64,000 bases of DNA from Actinomycetota bacterium (GTDB taxonomy: Bacteria > Actinomycetota > Acidimicrobiia > IMCC26256 > PALSA-555). The translations under genes and the position numbers were made by a program. How positions within the stretch are numbered: the first letter of the stretch is position 1; each line of letters opens with the position of its first letter. The notes beneath the pieces were generated by a model. The model made no database searches. It was given only the letters and a program-made list of their open reading frames with translations, and was not told where the DNA came from. The stretch spans positions 314,989 to 378,988 of the forward strand of contig VGBR01000001.1 of NCBI GenBank assembly GCA_016870355.1. Direction: 5' to 3'. This document shows, piece after piece, positions 23,394 through 30,945 of the stretch.

Positions 23394-25198
23394 AGCGCGG
23401 CGGTGGGGGTGGACCCTGGGGGCAGACCGTCGTCGACGAGCCGCTGACCCGGGGCGAGGCCGAGCGGGTGATGCGGCGGCTCTGGCGGATGCTTCGGCCC
23501 TGGCGACGGCGGATCTTCGGCGCCACGTTGCTCATCGTCGGCCAGACCGTCTGCCTGCTTGCCGGCCCCGCGCTCGTCAAGCACGGCATCGACGCGGGCA
23601 TCGACAAGGGCGACGCGGGTGAGCTCAACCTCTCGGCCGGCCTCTACCTGGTGGTTGCGTTCGTTGCGCTGCTGTTTGGCCGCTGGGCGATCCGAGTTGT
23701 CGCTGGCATCGGCGAGTCGTTCCTGCGTGAGCTGCGGGTGCGCGTCTTCCATCACCTTGTGTCGCTCGGACTCGATTTCTTCGAGCGCGAGAAGGCAGGT
23801 CGGCTCGTCGCCCGGATGACCTCCGATGTGGACGCGATGCAGGAGCTCGTGCAGACCGGGCTCACGATGTTCGTGCAGAACATCCTCGTCTTCATCGGAG
23901 CGCTCGCTGCGATCTTCATCATCAGCTGGCAGCTTGCGCTCTTCACCTTCTTGGTCGTGCCACCGGTGTTCTTCATCAGCCGTTGGTTCCGACGGGAATC
24001 CAACCGTGCCTATCTGGAGGTGCGCGAGCGCATCGGCACGAACCTGGCGACCCTGCAAGAAGGCCTCGCCGGGGTGCGCGTGGTGCAGGCTTTCGGACGC
24101 GAGCGGGCGTTCACGCGCCGGTTCCGTGAGACCAACGATGCGCTCTACGACGCCAACCTCGAGACCGTGCGCATCGCGACCCGCTACTTCCCGGTGGTTG
24201 AGTACTCGGGCGTGCTCGGCACCGCGATCATCGTCGGTGTCGGCGCTTGGTTCGTCGACGACGACGTCATCACGATCGGCACAGTGGTGTCGTTCATGCT
24301 CTACCTCCAGAACTTGTTCGAGCCCGTCCAGCAGCTGAGTCAGCTCTACAACGTGCTGCAATCAGCGGCGGCCGCGTTGCACAAGCTGTTCGGGCTGCTC
24401 GACACACGAGCGACGATCAACGAGCGGCCGGGCGCGGTTGACCTCCCCGTCACGGGCGCGCTCGAGGTCGACGACGTCTCCTTCGGGTACGGCGAGGCTC
24501 CCGACGTGCTCCACTCGGTCTTGCTGACCGTCGCGCCGGGTGAACGCGTGGCATTGGTCGGCCCAACGGGCGCGGGGAAGTCGACGCTGGCGAAGCTCAT
24601 CGCCCGCTTCTACGACCCGCGCAACGGTGAAGTCCGCTACGGCGGCGTGAGCCTGCGGGGCGCCACGATGCGATCGCTTCGCGAGCGGATCGTCGTCGTT
24701 CCGCAAGAGGGGTACCTGTTCTCGGGGACGATCCGCGACAACGTGCGCGTCGCGCGCGCCGATGCGTCCGATGCCGACATCGACGCCGCGCTCGACGCAC
24801 TCGGTGTCCGTGACCGGTTCTTGCTGCTTCCCGAAGGGCTCGACACCGAGGTGCGGGAACGGGGAAGCCGCTTGTCAGCCGGGGAGCGGCAGCTGGTGTC
24901 GCTCGCGCGGGCCGCACTCGCCGACCCGGCGGTGCTGATCCTCGACGAGGCCACGTCGAACCTCGATCCCGGCACCGAGAACGCCGTCGAGCGCGCACTC
25001 GAGGCACTCACCGCCGAGCGGACGGTGATCGTTGTTGCACACCGGCTCTCGACCGCGGCCCGCGCCGACCGCATCGCGGTCATCGATCACGGCAACCTCG
25101 CCGAGCTCGGTACCCACGACGAGCTCCTCGCTGGCGAGGGTCGCTACGCCAGCCTCTGGGCTTCCTGGAACGCGGCCCAGTCGACCCGCGCGTCGTGA
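23390..25198 (+). CDS. ABC exporter subunit (heterodimer partner 2)
   Basis: A 602-residue exporter half starting with GTG that overlaps the preceding stop. Membrane part: VGQTVCLLAGPALVKHGID, FFEREKAGRLVARMTSDVD. ATPase part: Walker A VGPTGAGKSTLAKLI, Q-loop VVPQEGYLFSGTIRDN, signature RLSAGERQLVSLARA (LSAGE instead of LSGGQ), Walker B VLILDEATSNLD with the catalytic Glu, and H-loop VVAHRLSTA. Together with the upstream gene it makes a heterodimeric exporter; substrate unknown. Confidence 0.92.
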   Translation: MKRGGGGGPWGQTVVDEPLTRGEAERVMRRLWRMLRPWRRRIFGATLLIVGQTVCLLAGPALVKHGIDAGIDKGDAGELNLSAGLYLVVAFVALLFGRWAIRVVAGIGESFLRELRVRVFHHLVSLGLDFFEREKAGRLVARMTSDVDAMQELVQTGLTMFVQNILVFIGALAAIFIISWQLALFTFLVVPPVFFISRWFRRESNRAYLEVRERIGTNLATLQEGLAGVRVVQAFGRERAFTRRFRETNDALYDANLETVRIATRYFPVVEYSGVLGTAIIVGVGAWFVDDDVITIGTVVSFMLYLQNLFEPVQQLSQLYNVLQSAAAALHKLFGLLDTRATINERPGAVDLPVTGALEVDDVSFGYGEAPDVLHSVLLTVAPGERVALVGPTGAGKSTLAKLIARFYDPRNGEVRYGGVSLRGATMRSLRERIVVVPQEGYLFSGTIRDNVRVARADASDADIDAALDALGVRDRFLLLPEGLDTEVRERGSRLSAGERQLVSLARAALADPAVLILDEATSNLDPGTENAVERALEALTAERTVIVVAHRLSTAARADRIAVIDHGNLAELGTHDELLAGEGRYASLWASWNAAQSTRAS

Positions 25199-25209
25199 CT
25201 TAGAGCGGG

Positions 25210-26253
25210 TTACTGGGTCGTCAGGTCGACGTAGTCGTCGTCGATCATCGACTCGTCGAACAGCACCCAGCTGTTCCCGCCAGCTTGTTTGGCGCGGTAC
25301 ATCGCGGTGTCGGCGTCGCGGAGCAGACCCTCAGGTGTTGGCGTGCCGCTGTTGATGCACGCGATGCCGATCGAAGCGCTCACCTGCACTGCTTGTTGGG
25401 CAGCTTGCACGGGTTCGAAAAAGACCGACCGGATGCGCTCGGTGAAGGACTTGACCCGTTCCTTGTCCTGGTTGTGCTCGACGACGACCACGAACTCGTC
25501 ACCGCCGTAGCGCGCCACGGTGTCTTGCGCGCGAGCGACAGACGCGAGCCGGCGGCCGATGCCGGTGAGGACGTCATCGCCGGCGCCGTGCCCCAAGGTG
25601 TCGTTGATCTCCTTGAAGCCGTCGAGGTCGAGGAAGAACAGCGCAACCTCTCGCCCGTCGCGGCCGGTGCGCCCGATCGCGCCACGGAGGCGGTCGAGGA
25701 GCAGCGTGCGGTTGGGCAAGCCGGTCAAGGTGTCGTGCAGTGCCCGATGGCGCAGGTCGTCTTCGTGGGCCCGTCGTTCGCTGACGTCGCGCATGTTCCA
25801 GAGGATTCCGCTGATGTCGGGATCATCGAGGAGGTTCGTGGCCTGCGCTTCGAACCAGCGCCACGAGCCGTCGCCGTGCTCGGCGCGGAACTCGAGCACC
25901 ATCGCCCCCGCGTTGCGACTCCTCAGCGTGGCGAGCGCGCCGCGGATCGCACCCACGTCCTCGGGGTGAACGAGTTGGAGCGCGTCGGTGCCGACGAGGG
26001 CGTCATGGCGACCGAGCATCTGTTGGAGGTCGGGGCTCGCGTAGTTGACGGTGCCGTCCTGGTCGAGCACGAGGACGCCGTCGAGCACCTTCGCGAGCAA
26101 GGCGTGGATGCTGTCGACGCCGGGCCTGGCCTGCGTCGGCACCGCCGTCGGCCGCTCGCGCGGCTGACCGCCCACCTGCTCCTCGAGTGCGATCGCGAGC
26201 TCGGCGACCCGTTCCGTCACCGTCACGAGCACCCGGAGCACGCCCCGTACCAC
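25210..26253 (-). CDS. Diguanylate cyclase with PAS sensor domain
   Basis: A 347-residue protein. A PAS domain (about residues 50-160: LLAKVLDGVLVLDQDGTVNYASPDLQ, then WRWFEAQATNLLDDPDISG, PAC-like) is followed by a GGDEF domain (about 175-335) starting LHDTLTGLPNRTLLLDRL. The active loop is RYGGDEF, and an RxxD product-inhibition site (RAQD) lies five residues before GGDEF. It should make c-di-GMP from GTP with feedback control. No membrane helix or signal is seen, so the sensed cue is probably cytoplasmic. No EAL domain is present. It is a single gene, convergent with the ABC exporter operon and divergent from cobO. Confidence 0.92.
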   Translation of the reverse strand: MVRGVLRVLVTVTERVAELAIALEEQVGGQPRERPTAVPTQARPGVDSIHALLAKVLDGVLVLDQDGTVNYASPDLQQMLGRHDALVGTDALQLVHPEDVGAIRGALATLRSRNAGAMVLEFRAEHGDGSWRWFEAQATNLLDDPDISGILWNMRDVSERRAHEDDLRHRALHDTLTGLPNRTLLLDRLRGAIGRTGRDGREVALFFLDLDGFKEINDTLGHGAGDDVLTGIGRRLASVARAQDTVARYGGDEFVVVVEHNQDKERVKSFTERIRSVFFEPVQAAQQAVQVSASIGIACINSGTPTPEGLLRDADTAMYRAKQAGGNSWVLFDESMIDDDYVDLTTQ

Positions 26254-26315
26254 TGCCCCAGCCTCGATGGCCCGTACGGTACCGCGACCACGGAGAGTGG
26301 TGCTAAGGCCCCTGA

Positions 26316-26332
26316 TGGCACTGGGAGTGCCA
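26316..26332. promoter_or_regulatory. Inverted repeat upstream of cobO
   Basis: TGGCACT (26316-26322) and AGTGCCA (26326-26332) form a perfect 7-bp inverted repeat with 3-base spacer, 34 bases before the cobO start and in the 113-base divergent gap with the diguanylate cyclase. It could be an operator or an RNA hairpin. No cobalamin riboswitch features are visible. Confidence 0.35.
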
Positions 26333-26366
26333 GCGTCGGGACCCTTGGTGGGAGGATGAGCGCGGC

Positions 26367-26942
26367 ATGGCCACCGATCGCGAGCAGCCGCTGACCGAGG
26401 ACCCCCGGCCCGAGGGGGCGCAGACGGTGCCGTCGCTGGTCCTGGTGAACACCGGCGACGGCAAGGGCAAGTCGACCGCTGCGTTCGGTGTGGTGATGCG
26501 GGCCGTCGCCCAGGGATGGCGGGTGGCGGTTGTGCAGTTCCTGAAGTCAGGGGAGTGGCACGTCGGCGAAGAGGACACGGCGCGCAAGCTCGGGGTCGAG
26601 TGGTCGGCGCTTGGTGAGGGCTTCACATGGGACTCCGACAACCTCGGCGAGGACGAAGCCGTCGCCCAGGACGCGTGGAAGCGCGCCGCCGAGATCATCC
26701 AGGCGGGTGAGCACCGCCTCGTCGTGCTCGACGAGATCACGTACCCGATGACATGGGGCTGGATCAGCACCGACGAGGTCGTCGAGACCATCCGCACACG
26801 GCCAGAGAAGGTGAACGTGATCGCGACCGGGCGGGACGCGCCCGCCGCGCTCATCGAGATCGCCGACACCGTGACCGAGATGCGCAGCATCAAGCACGCC
26901 TACGACAAGGGCATCGTCGCCAAGAAGGGCATCGACTACTGA
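26367..26942 (+). CDS. cobO: Cob(I)yrinic acid a,c-diamide adenosyltransferase
   Basis: A 191-residue CobO/BtuR enzyme that transfers the adenosyl group of ATP to cob(I)alamin-type corrinoids. The P-loop is NTGDGKGKSTAAFGVVMRA; VAVVQFLKSGEWHVGEE, LVVLDEITYPMTWGWI (Walker B) and the C-terminal VTEMRSIKHAYDKGI, then AKKGIDY are all diagnostic. Adenosylcobalamin is needed for methylmalonyl- and ethylmalonyl-CoA mutases, which fits the acyl-CoA enzymes elsewhere in the window. Start ATG 26367 follows GGGAGG. Confidence 0.95.
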   Translation: MATDREQPLTEDPRPEGAQTVPSLVLVNTGDGKGKSTAAFGVVMRAVAQGWRVAVVQFLKSGEWHVGEEDTARKLGVEWSALGEGFTWDSDNLGEDEAVAQDAWKRAAEIIQAGEHRLVVLDEITYPMTWGWISTDEVVETIRTRPEKVNVIATGRDAPAALIEIADTVTEMRSIKHAYDKGIVAKKGIDY

Positions 26943-27006
26943 CGGTGGCGGGACCGTCAGGTCACGCGCGTACCGCCGAGGTCATTCGAGGCAGCACGCT
27001 CAATCC

Positions 27007-28545
27007 GTGTGGCTACTTAGGGGTCCCAGAGCCGTCGTACCCACGGCGGATGATGGCAAGATCGCCAAGGTGAAGGAACCCGTGGGGAAGCGGCGCGGTA
27101 CTGAGACGTCAAGCTTCGGAGTCGGTCGGCGCGAGAGCCACGACGCCTCGAAGTTCTACGCGCGCTTCTCGCCCCCTGAGCTCTCCGACGCCGACATCAT
27201 CAACCCACCGGTTGTCCGGGATCAGATCTTCGTCGGCAACGCAGCGGAGATGACGCGGGCCCAGGTCGAGGATGCATCCGTAGCGCTCGTAGTCACGTCG
27301 CCTCCCTACTTCGCAGGCAAGGAGTACGAAGAGGCCCTCGGCCAGGGGCATGTACCTGCGACGTACTTCGAGTACCTCTCGATGCTCGAAAGCGTCTTCG
27401 CGACATGCGTGGAAAAGCTGGAACCCGGGGGCCGGATCGCCATCAACGTCGCGAATCTTGGCCGGCGCCCGTATCGATCCTTGTCTTCCGATGTCATCAC
27501 GATGATGCAGGACCTAGGACTTCTCCTCCGGGGAGAGATCATCTGGCAGAAGGCGCATGGGGCTTCCGGCTCGTGCGCGTGGGGGTCGTTCCAGAGCCCA
27601 ACCAACCCGGTGTTTCGCGATCTCACTGAACGCGTGGTCGTGGCCAGCAAGGGTCGCTTCGGTCGAGCGAAGAGCCTCCGCGAACGCAGGCGCGACCCCG
27701 AGCTCACCAGCGAGATCTCCCTCTTCAAGGACGAGTTCATGGAAGCGACGACAGACCTATGGGAGATCCCACCTGAGATGGCGACACGGGTCGGTCATCC
27801 CGCACCATTCCCAGTGGAACTGCCGCAGCGGCTCATCGAGCTCTACACCTTCCGGGAAGATCTTGTGCTCGACCCGTTCATGGGATCGGGGACGACGGCA
27901 GTTGCAGCGATTCGCACGAGTCGTTCGTACGTGGGATTCGATACCGAAGAGGAGTACGTGAAGGCCGCTCTCCAACGTTGCGCGGACGAACGTGCTCGCG
28001 ATGACTCAACTCGACCATGGTCGTCGATGATCGATCTGTCGGGCTCTCCCGGCGCCGAAGAGGGAGAGGTGTTTCAACAACGAGCAGTTCGCGAAGGGCA
28101 TCAAGCCCAAGAGATCGCGCGGCGCGTGTTGGTGCATTGCGGCTTCACGATCGTCGAGGAGAATCGCCGAACCCGAACCGGCGCAGAAGTGGACTTCGTC
28201 GCGAAGGATGCCGACGGCGCTGAGTGGTTCGTAGACGTCTCCGGAGCATTCACCAGCATTCGGGGCGGCTTGAGGCGGACGGACACGCTCTGGAAGTCAC
28301 TCGGAAAAGCAGCCGTACTTCGAAGCGAGATGGGAAACACGCAGCCGATCCTGCTTCTCACGACGGACCTTCCCCTTCGCGGCAGCGCGGGCGATGCCGC
28401 GTTGCGGAGCACGCGTGCCGGTCAGCTCATCCATGACGCAATCGAGATGTTGAGCCACGCGGGTCAGTTGCGACTGAAGACGTATGCGAGTGGCGGGTGG
28501 ACAGCCAGGTCTGACGGTGAGCTCCTGGCCCCTGAGCGACCGTGA
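27007..28545 (+). CDS. DNA methyltransferase (beta class) fused to a PD-(D/E)xK-like nuclease domain
   Basis: 512 residues from GTG 27007 (GTG 27070 is an alternative start that loses 21 non-conserved residues). The catalytic motif IV VTSPPYFAGKEY near residue 97 comes before the AdoMet motif I LDPFMGSGTTAVAAI near 290, the order of beta-class N4-cytosine/N6-adenine methyltransferases. After about residue 355 an additional domain begins: ARRVLVHCGFTIVEENRRTRTG, AEVDFVAKDADGAEWFVDVSG and RGGLRRTDTLWKSLGKAAVL. This looks like a restriction-endonuclease-like fold; the position of the usual ExK holds VDVS, so the Lys is missing. The domain may bind DNA or be inactive. Base composition is lower in GC than the flanks. 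The stop overlaps the next start (GTGA). Confidence 0.85.
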   Translation: MWLLRGPRAVVPTADDGKIAKVKEPVGKRRGTETSSFGVGRRESHDASKFYARFSPPELSDADIINPPVVRDQIFVGNAAEMTRAQVEDASVALVVTSPPYFAGKEYEEALGQGHVPATYFEYLSMLESVFATCVEKLEPGGRIAINVANLGRRPYRSLSSDVITMMQDLGLLLRGEIIWQKAHGASGSCAWGSFQSPTNPVFRDLTERVVVASKGRFGRAKSLRERRRDPELTSEISLFKDEFMEATTDLWEIPPEMATRVGHPAPFPVELPQRLIELYTFREDLVLDPFMGSGTTAVAAIRTSRSYVGFDTEEEYVKAALQRCADERARDDSTRPWSSMIDLSGSPGAEEGEVFQQRAVREGHQAQEIARRVLVHCGFTIVEENRRTRTGAEVDFVAKDADGAEWFVDVSGAFTSIRGGLRRTDTLWKSLGKAAVLRSEMGNTQPILLLTTDLPLRGSAGDAALRSTRAGQLIHDAIEMLSHAGQLRLKTYASGGWTARSDGELLAPERP

Positions 28546-28889
28546 GCGCTACTCATGGTGCGACGCGCCCAGGGCGAGTTGCGTTCGCGGTCGTACATCA
28601 CGATCCACCCGAGGTCTTCATCGCCGAGGATGAGCACGTGCTTTCGCGACTTGTTGCATTGCGCGTTGTAGCGCGCACTCGACCTGAAGACATGCCGTCG
28701 GCCGAAGCGGTGAGCGAACTTCGAAAGTGTCTCCTTGAGGAACGCTGGGCCGATGCGATCTTCGCTTGGCTCGACTACTCCGACGTGGTGGTCGACGCGT
28801 ATCCGGACGAGATCGTGTGGACCGAGCGCGCGCTCGACGCGGAGCGGGCGGCGCTCGAGATCAGAATGTCACCCTTGTTCAGTGACTGA
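28542..28889 (+). CDS. Hypothetical protein coupled to the DNA methyltransferase
   Basis: A 115-residue acidic protein starting with GTG that overlaps the methyltransferase stop. Visible pieces are VHHDPPEVFIAEDEHVLSRL, a helix with KCLLEERWADAIFAWLDYSD and a terminal WTERALDAERAALEIRMSP. No family is recognised. Position between the methyltransferase and a decayed endonuclease-like gene suggests a part of the same restriction-modification-type unit, for example a specificity or control subunit, but the sequence does not show this. Confidence 0.7.
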   Translation: MSATHGATRPGRVAFAVVHHDPPEVFIAEDEHVLSRLVALRVVARTRPEDMPSAEAVSELRKCLLEERWADAIFAWLDYSDVVVDAYPDEIVWTERALDAERAALEIRMSPLFSD

Positions 28890-29177
28890 TCTGTCGGGCG
28901 GAGAGCCGCTCGACTTTCAATCTCTTGCCGGTCGGCAAGGCCGGCAGTTTTCGGATCAGTGAGATGTCGTCCTTCAGAGCGAGGGGTTCGTCCTTGAGGG
29001 GCGACTGCGATTGTCAGATATCGGGATCGAGATCGACCGCGTCGCTCGAACCCGTAACGGCCGAGAAGTCTGGTTCGAATACAAGGGCAGATGAACGCCG
29101 CGCTTTCACTCGGCTACTTCGCCGATGTCATCTGTATCAATGATCCATCGGCGGTTCGCAGGCTGCGCGAACTCTGA
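28882..29177 (+). pseudogene. Decayed restriction-endonuclease-like gene
   Basis: GTG 28882 overlaps the upstream stop and reads MTDLSGGEPLDFQSLAGRQG then RQFSDQ before an in-frame TGA (28960-28962). The same frame continues with DVVLQSEGFVLEGRLRLSD, IGIEIDRVARTRNGR and EVWFEYKG, an intact D-x(n)-ExK nuclease core. It ends at TGA 29092-29094, but the -1 frame (ATG 29091) goes on with NAALSLGYFADVICINDP and SAVRRLREL, the expected last part of the domain, to TGA 29175-29177. The region between the ExK strand and this tail (about 20-30 residues, cf. the RRTDT segment in the upstream gene) is missing. So one stop and one internal deletion or shift inactivate the gene. A sequencing error could explain the first but hardly the second. 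Confidence 0.65.
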
Positions 29178-29181
29178 CTGG

Positions 29182-29670
29182 CTAGTTCGGCAGCGCTGCT
29201 TCGAGGGCGGTGACGAGCTCGGGTGCTTCGGGCTCGACCTGCGGTGCGAAGCGAGCGAGCACCTTGCCGTCGGGCGACACGAGGAACTTCTCGAAGTTCC
29301 AGCGGATGTCGCCGGTGTGGCCCTCGGCGTCGGCGACCGCCTCGAGCTCCGCATAGAGAGGATGCTTGTCGTCGCCGTTCACGTCGATCTTCTCCGACAG
29401 CGGGAAGGTCACCCCGTACGTGGTGGAGCAGAACTCCTGGATCTCCTCCGCGGTGCCCGGCTCCTGGCCCAGGAACTGGTTGCAGGGGAACCCGACGACC
29501 GAGAAGCCCTTGCCCGCGTACTTCTCGTGGATGCGCTCCAGCCCTTCGTACTGCGGCGTGAGCCCGCACTTCGACGCCACGTTCACCATCAGGGTCGTGT
29601 TGCCCTTCTGGCCGGCAAGCAGATCCGGCTTGCCGTCGAGCGTCGAGATCGAGATGTCGTAGACGGACAC
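29182..29670 (-). CDS. Glutathione peroxidase-family thiol peroxidase (cysteine form)
   Basis: A 162-residue protein of the Gpx/BtuE family: VNVASKCGLTPQYEGLERIHEKY with the peroxidatic Cys, VVGFPCNQFLGQEPGT with the second Cys and Gln, and IRWNFEKFLVSPDGKV with the Trp and Asn of the catalytic tetrad. The active residue is Cys, encoded by TGC, not selenocysteine. It reduces peroxides with thioredoxin or a low-molecular thiol. It ends 5 bases from the decayed endonuclease gene. Confidence 0.92.
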   Translation of the reverse strand: MSVYDISISTLDGKPDLLAGQKGNTTLMVNVASKCGLTPQYEGLERIHEKYAGKGFSVVGFPCNQFLGQEPGTAEEIQEFCSTTYGVTFPLSEKIDVNGDDKHPLYAELEAVADAEGHTGDIRWNFEKFLVSPDGKVLARFAPQVEPEAPELVTALEAALPN

Positions 29671-29707
29671 GTGAACCTCCTCCGGAGCGACGCGTCGCTC
29701 GAACGGG

Positions 29708-30003
29708 TCAGGCGGACTCGTCGAAGAAGAAGTCGCCGACGTGGCTCTCCTCGAGCTTGATGACGTCAGCCATGTTCTCCTTCACGAAGCTCGCCGCGGC
29801 CTTGACCGCAGCTTCGGCCTCGTCGTGGGTCTCCCAGCAGCTCACCGACGCGAGCTTGCCGTTGTCGAGCAACGCGACGCCGTAGCGGATGAAGCCGGGC
29901 TGGTCCTTGAAGATCGGATCATCCCGTTCTTGGCCAGCTCCGCGGCCTCCTCGGCCGTGCCCTGGGTGAGCTCGTACGTGGCGATCCGAACGTGGTCTTC
30001 CAT
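29708..30003 (-). pseudogene. Antibiotic-biosynthesis-monooxygenase-like small protein, frameshifted
   Basis: ATG 30003, with a strong AGGAGGG ribosome site, opens MEDHVRIATYELTQGTAEEA and AELAKNG, a ferredoxin-like dimeric barrel start. At the CCC run 29923-29925 (GGG in the message) the reading frame must shift by one to continue as DDPIFKDQPGFIRYGVALLD, NGKLASVSCWETHDEAE to the stop at 29708. One extra G would restore an ordinary ~98-residue protein. So this is either a homopolymer sequencing error or a recent inactivation. The family is a guess from pattern (ABM/EthD-like). Confidence 0.65.
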
Positions 30004-30084
30004 GGCCCCGTCCCTCCTGATCCAAGAGTCCACTGGGACTCCGCATGTTGGCGGGACGGTACCCCGCTCTAGCCTCGCGGCGCC

Positions 30085-30870
30085 ATGACAGCGACCGTGT
30101 TCGGCGCGGCGAGGGACGCCGCGGGCGACTTCTACGTCGTCACCGCATTCTTTGGCGGGATCATCTCGTTCCTCTCGCCGTGCGTGCTGCCGATCGTGCC
30201 TGCGTACCTCAGCTTCATCACGGGACTCACAGTGGGAGAGATCGAAGATGCCCGGCCCAACGTGCTGAGGCGCATCGCCATCGACACCGGCATGTTCGTG
30301 TTGGGCTTCACCGTCGTCTTCGTGATCCTCGGCCTGACCACCACCGCGATCAGCGACACTCTGTTCGACAACCAGAACACGCTCACCCGGGTGTCGGGAG
30401 GGATCGTCCTTCTCATGGCGATCTACCTCGCTGGCTCGCAGCTCCTGACGACGCCGCGCCTGTACCAGGAGTTCCGCTTCCATCCACACCTCGAGCGCTT
30501 CGGCCCCGCGGCGGCGCCGTTCGCCGGCGCGGCATTCGGGCTCGGCTGGACCCCGTGCTTCGGCCCAGTGCTCGGCACGATCCTCACGTTCGCAGGGCAG
30601 GGGCAAGACGTCGGACGAGCGGCCGTGCTGCTGACCGCCTATTCACTCGGTCTCGGTGTGGCGTTCCTCGCGGTCGGGCTGCTGTTCGGTCGGCTGGCGA
30701 CGCCGCTGGCGTGGGTGAAGCGGCACTCGCGCGCGATCACGTTGGTGAGTGCGGCGGTCCTCGGGGTGTTCGGCATCCTCTTGATCCTGGACCTGTTCGA
30801 GGACATGGCCGCCGAGCTGTCGAGCTTCATGGAGTCGATCGGCTTGCGCTTCCTCGTCGAGATCGGCTGA
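30085..30870 (+). CDS. ccdA: CcdA/DsbD-type membrane thiol-electron transporter
   Basis: A 261-residue protein with six membrane helices. Two conserved Cys motifs mark the family: ISFLSPCVLPIVPAYLSF near residue 30 and GLGWTPCFGPVLGTIL near residue 155, which form the disulfide shuttle that brings electrons from cytoplasmic thioredoxin to the outside for cytochrome c maturation or disulfide isomerisation. The charged loop ...TVGEIEDARPNVLRR lies after helix 1. No resB/ccmG-type partner follows here; the next gene is a TetR regulator. Start ATG 30085. Confidence 0.92.
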   Translation: MTATVFGAARDAAGDFYVVTAFFGGIISFLSPCVLPIVPAYLSFITGLTVGEIEDARPNVLRRIAIDTGMFVLGFTVVFVILGLTTTAISDTLFDNQNTLTRVSGGIVLLMAIYLAGSQLLTTPRLYQEFRFHPHLERFGPAAAPFAGAAFGLGWTPCFGPVLGTILTFAGQGQDVGRAAVLLTAYSLGLGVAFLAVGLLFGRLATPLAWVKRHSRAITLVSAAVLGVFGILLILDLFEDMAAELSSFMESIGLRFLVEIG

Positions 30871-30928
30871 TCCGACCCACGGCCAGGGCTAGTCCTTCTC
30901 GCCCGCAGAGCACGGGTGTGGGTAGGGT

Positions 30929-30945
30929 GGAGAACGATGTTCTCC
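30929..30945. promoter_or_regulatory. Palindrome over the start of the TetR gene, candidate operator
   Basis: GGAGAAC (30929-30935) and GTTCTCC (30939-30945) form a perfect 7-bp inverted repeat with a 3-base spacer that contains the ATG 30937. The AAC-N3-GTT core is similar to operators of TetR regulators of lipid degradation, so self-regulation is possible. It could also fold over the ribosome site. Confidence 0.4.

Noticed and set aside
26254-26366. A cobalamin riboswitch before cobO
   Set aside because: The gap is 113 bases, too short, and has no B12-box-like sequence.
28960-28962. TGA in the endonuclease-like gene read as selenocysteine
   Set aside because: The residue is not at a redox site and a second lesion follows at 29091; ordinary decay is the simpler explanation.
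29182-29670. A selenocysteine-containing glutathione peroxidase, suggested by selD in the window
   Set aside because: The active position is a normal Cys codon and the frame has no internal TGA.
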